The notes under the pieces: generated by a model
The model's database searches: none
What the model was told of the DNA's origin: nothing
Seen by the model: the letters and a program-made list of their open reading frames with translations, nothing else
In this document: positions 31,663 to 33,585 of the stretch, piece by piece
How the letters are laid out: each line of letters opens with the position of its first letter
Position numbering within the stretch: the first letter of the stretch is position 1
Translations under genes and position numbers: made by a program
Source: Candidatus Segatella caccae
GTDB lineage: Bacteria; Bacteroidota; Bacteroidia; Bacteroidales; Bacteroidaceae
Direction: 5' to 3'
DNA: 33,585 nucleotides
Assembly (NCBI GenBank): GCA_900556395.1
Contig: USOQ01000021.1
Location: forward strand, 1-33,585

Positions 31663-33360
31663 ATGAAACACTATACCTTATTATATATAGTTTGGGCAGC
31701 GATGTGTCTTACCTCCTGTCTTGATGAACATCCAAAAGACCAGCTTGACGAAGATGCCATTTATGGGACGGCTTCTGAAATATATACCCATGCGGTGGCA
31801 TCGCTTTATAATTATATAGGAAGTGCCAATGAGAGTGAGGGACTACAAGGCACGTGTCGAGGTATTTATGATTATAATACGCTCACCACCGATGAGGCGA
31901 TCATTCCAATCCGAGGTGGCGACTGGTATGATGGAGGATTATGGAACGCCATGTATCAGCATCGATGGACAGCTGACGATCAGTCGCTTTACGATACATG
32001 GAAATATCTGTATAAGGTGATTGTGCTTGCCAATAAATCTTTGGATGTAATCGAAAGCAAGAAAAACTTGCTATCAGCACAGCAACAGCAGGATTATATG
32101 GCAGAGGTGAGAGCTGTGAGGGGTATGTTTTACTATTATGCTATGGATATGTTTGGTCGCATTCCATTGGTTCTTTCCTCTTCCGAACAGGCTGCATCTG
32201 GTTCGGATTTGGGACAAGTGTCGCGCAGCGCCATTTTCCATTTTGTCTTTAATGAGTTGCAACAGGTTTTACCTTATCTCCCCAATGAACATAGTAATAA
32301 AGAGGGTAAATTCTATGGACGTATCACCAGACCTGTGGTAAACTTTCTGTTGGCTAAGATGGCACTGAATGCAGAAATCTATACCTTTGACGACTGGACG
32401 TCAGGCTATCAGAACCGACCTCATGGAAAGGATATAGTCTTGGATGTTCCTGTGGATAACTATAATTCAGATGCTGCCGACGGATATTTGGTAGGCAAAC
32501 CGATAGTCAATGGAAACTATCAACTGAATGCGTGGGAAACCTGTATTTATTACTGTGATAAATTGGCAGAGGAAGGTTATGTTTTGGAGGATGATTATGC
32601 TTCCAATTTCTCTACTCACAATGAAAACTCGAGGGAGAACATCTTTACGATTCCAATGGATAAGAATTTGTATGTCAGTCAGTTCCATTATCTTTTCCGG
32701 TCTTATCATTATGCACATGGGGGAATCTTTGGATGGGGTAGCGAGAATGGTACCTGTGCTACGGTTTCTACGATGAGAGCCAATCATTGTGGTGAGGCTG
32801 ATGAAGATGCACGGTGCAAGGTCAACTTTGTGGTTGGAGTGGTGAAGGTTGATGGGAAGGATGCTGTGATGGATAATGGAAAAACTCTTGTATATCAACC
32901 TTTTGAGGTGAAACAGAATCTCACTAACAGTCCTTATGTCAAGACAGCTGGCGCCAGAATGGCTAAGTACGAGGTTGACCGTACGGCTTATATGGATGGC
33001 AAGCTGATAAGCAACGATATTGTGCTTTTCCGTTATGCTGATGCGCTCTTGATGAAAGCCGAGGCTAAGGTGCGTAATGGGGAGGATGGTAGTGCTGAAC
33101 TCGATGCCGTTCGCTTGCGTGCTGGTATGCCCGTCTGTGAAGCTTCTCTCGAGAATATCTTGCGTGAACGATTGCTCGAACTTGTTTGGGAAGGTTGGAG
33201 ACGGCAAGACTTGATACGCTTTGGACTCTTTACGGGTGCTTATGATTTGCGGGAACCATTGCCTGACGAACAGTCTGGTTATACGACGGTGTTCCCAATT
33301 CCACAGAAATGTATTAATCTCAATAAAAAACTAATTCAGAACAAGGGTTACGACCACTAA
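31663..33360 (+). CDS. SusD/RagB-family outer-membrane lipoprotein
   Basis: The 565-residue protein is the surface-exposed lid lipoprotein that captures substrate for the SusC partner. The N-terminus MKHYTLLYIVWAAMCLTSC has a lipobox with Cys19 as the lipidated residue, followed by LDEHPKDQLDEDAIYGT, a typical SusD start. Helical TPR-like segments are seen (AEVRAVRGMFYYYAMDMFGRIPLVLSS). The C-terminal part shows the conserved FRYADALLMKAEAKVRNGE, AVRLRAGMP and LRERLLELVWEGWRRQDLIRFG, ending in PIPQKCINLNKKLIQNKGY. The gene is complete and of normal length. It is almost certainly co-transcribed with susC. Confidence 0.96.
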   Translation: MKHYTLLYIVWAAMCLTSCLDEHPKDQLDEDAIYGTASEIYTHAVASLYNYIGSANESEGLQGTCRGIYDYNTLTTDEAIIPIRGGDWYDGGLWNAMYQHRWTADDQSLYDTWKYLYKVIVLANKSLDVIESKKNLLSAQQQQDYMAEVRAVRGMFYYYAMDMFGRIPLVLSSSEQAASGSDLGQVSRSAIFHFVFNELQQVLPYLPNEHSNKEGKFYGRITRPVVNFLLAKMALNAEIYTFDDWTSGYQNRPHGKDIVLDVPVDNYNSDAADGYLVGKPIVNGNYQLNAWETCIYYCDKLAEEGYVLEDDYASNFSTHNENSRENIFTIPMDKNLYVSQFHYLFRSYHYAHGGIFGWGSENGTCATVSTMRANHCGEADEDARCKVNFVVGVVKVDGKDAVMDNGKTLVYQPFEVKQNLTNSPYVKTAGARMAKYEVDRTAYMDGKLISNDIVLFRYADALLMKAEAKVRNGEDGSAELDAVRLRAGMPVCEASLENILRERLLELVWEGWRRQDLIRFGLFTGAYDLREPLPDEQSGYTTVFPIPQKCINLNKKLIQNKGYDH

Positions 33361-33429
33361 AGGAGACAGGCTGACTTAGGAGGTAGTTTATTTGGGTTGT
33401 AAGCAAGACAAATCTGCCCTAAAAAATGA

Positions 33430-33510
33430 AAGTACTTGCGTTGGGCATCTCAAGTACTTTCGTTGGCAGTTGAGAGTACTTTCATCGGCCATCGCAAGTA
33501 TGTTCAATAT
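33430..33510. repeat. 22-bp tandem repeat array (AAGTACTT units)
   Basis: The octamer AAGTACTT or a near match starts at 33430, 33452, 33474 (GAGTACTT) and 33496 (AAGTATGT), with exactly 22 bases between each start. The rest of each unit reads roughly TCGTTGGCCATCGC with variation. The octamer is itself a palindrome. The array lies between susD and a minus-strand gene end. Confidence 0.8.
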
Positions 33511-33524
33511 TTTCCATATTAAAA

Positions 33525-33585
33525 CTATTTCTTTTCCACATCAGGCTCTGCCGCCATTATGCTTTCTTCTTCCGACATCTCATAC
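33525..33585 (-). CDS. C-terminal fragment of an unidentified protein (cut by the window edge)
   Basis: On the minus strand an open frame enters from the right edge and ends at TAG (33525-33527). It encodes YEMSEEESIMAAEPDVEKK, an acidic, probably disordered tail. Only about 19 residues are visible, so no family can be named. It is supported only by its open frame and its position convergent to susD. Confidence 0.4.
   Translation of the reverse strand, partial: YEMSEEESIMAAEPDVEKK

Noticed and set aside
28645..33360. Complete polysaccharide utilisation locus
   Set aside because: Only susC and susD are present in the window; no glycoside hydrolase, surface glycan-binding protein or regulator was seen, so the substrate cannot be named.
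33430..33510. CRISPR array
   Set aside because: The 22-bp units are contiguous with no unique spacers between repeats, and no cas gene is present.

Overview
The window looks like chromosomal DNA of a Bacteroidota bacterium of the Prevotella/Segatella type. The evidence is a SusC/SusD pair, a fused MurF-alanine racemase, GSCFA and YfhO proteins, a THI-element-controlled TonB receptor with a PnuC-type permease, promoters with the Bacteroidota TAnnTTTG -7 box, and few Shine-Dalgarno sites. Species is an inference from overall resemblance, not from a marker gene.

Layout. 1-4.3 kb: typA, a BASS-type transporter, then on the minus strand mtnN-luxS (S-adenosylhomocysteine recycling, AI-2). 4.5-10.3 kb: a tight plus-strand operon of a YfhO-like membrane protein, a GSCFA protein and murF-alr. 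10.3-11.0 kb: a non-coding stretch with a dispersed palindromic repeat, a terminator and a structured leader. 11.0-14.8 kb: an AT-rich accessory pair, a 1169-residue secreted BspA-like protein and a 65-residue Gly/Pro-rich peptide. 14.8-15.5 kb: non-coding, with several hairpins. 15.5-19.4 kb: a uronate cassette made of an orphan galactitol-type PTS IIC protein, a KduI isomerase carrying a signal peptide, and an ExuT-like MFS transporter. 19.5-20.3 kb: a nitroreductase (minus strand). 20.5-23.8 kb: a stand-alone domain resembling the C-terminus of class II ribonucleotide reductase, folB, a SPOR-containing cell-wall amidase and an MCE/MlaD protein. 23.9-25.3 kb: dnaA. 25.4-28.6 kb (minus): a TPP riboswitch, a TonB receptor broken by a one-base frameshift, and a PnuC/PnuT permease, together a thiamine uptake operon. 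28.9-33.4 kb: a SusC/SusD pair, then a 22-bp tandem repeat and the tail of a minus-strand gene.

The points most worth following are: (1) the apparently exported KduI with its two transporters, which suggests that unsaturated-uronate products are isomerised before import; (2) a family of imperfectly palindromic intergenic repeats, built from GAAGTTA/TAACTTC arms, with at least three clear copies plus degenerate ones and a compensatory base change in an inner stem; (3) the large secreted protein with its short downstream peptide and structured leader; (4) the frameshifted riboswitch-controlled receptor; (5) the 22-bp phased AAGTACTT array at the right end. All calls rest on reading the sequence and on knowledge of the families; no database search was run.
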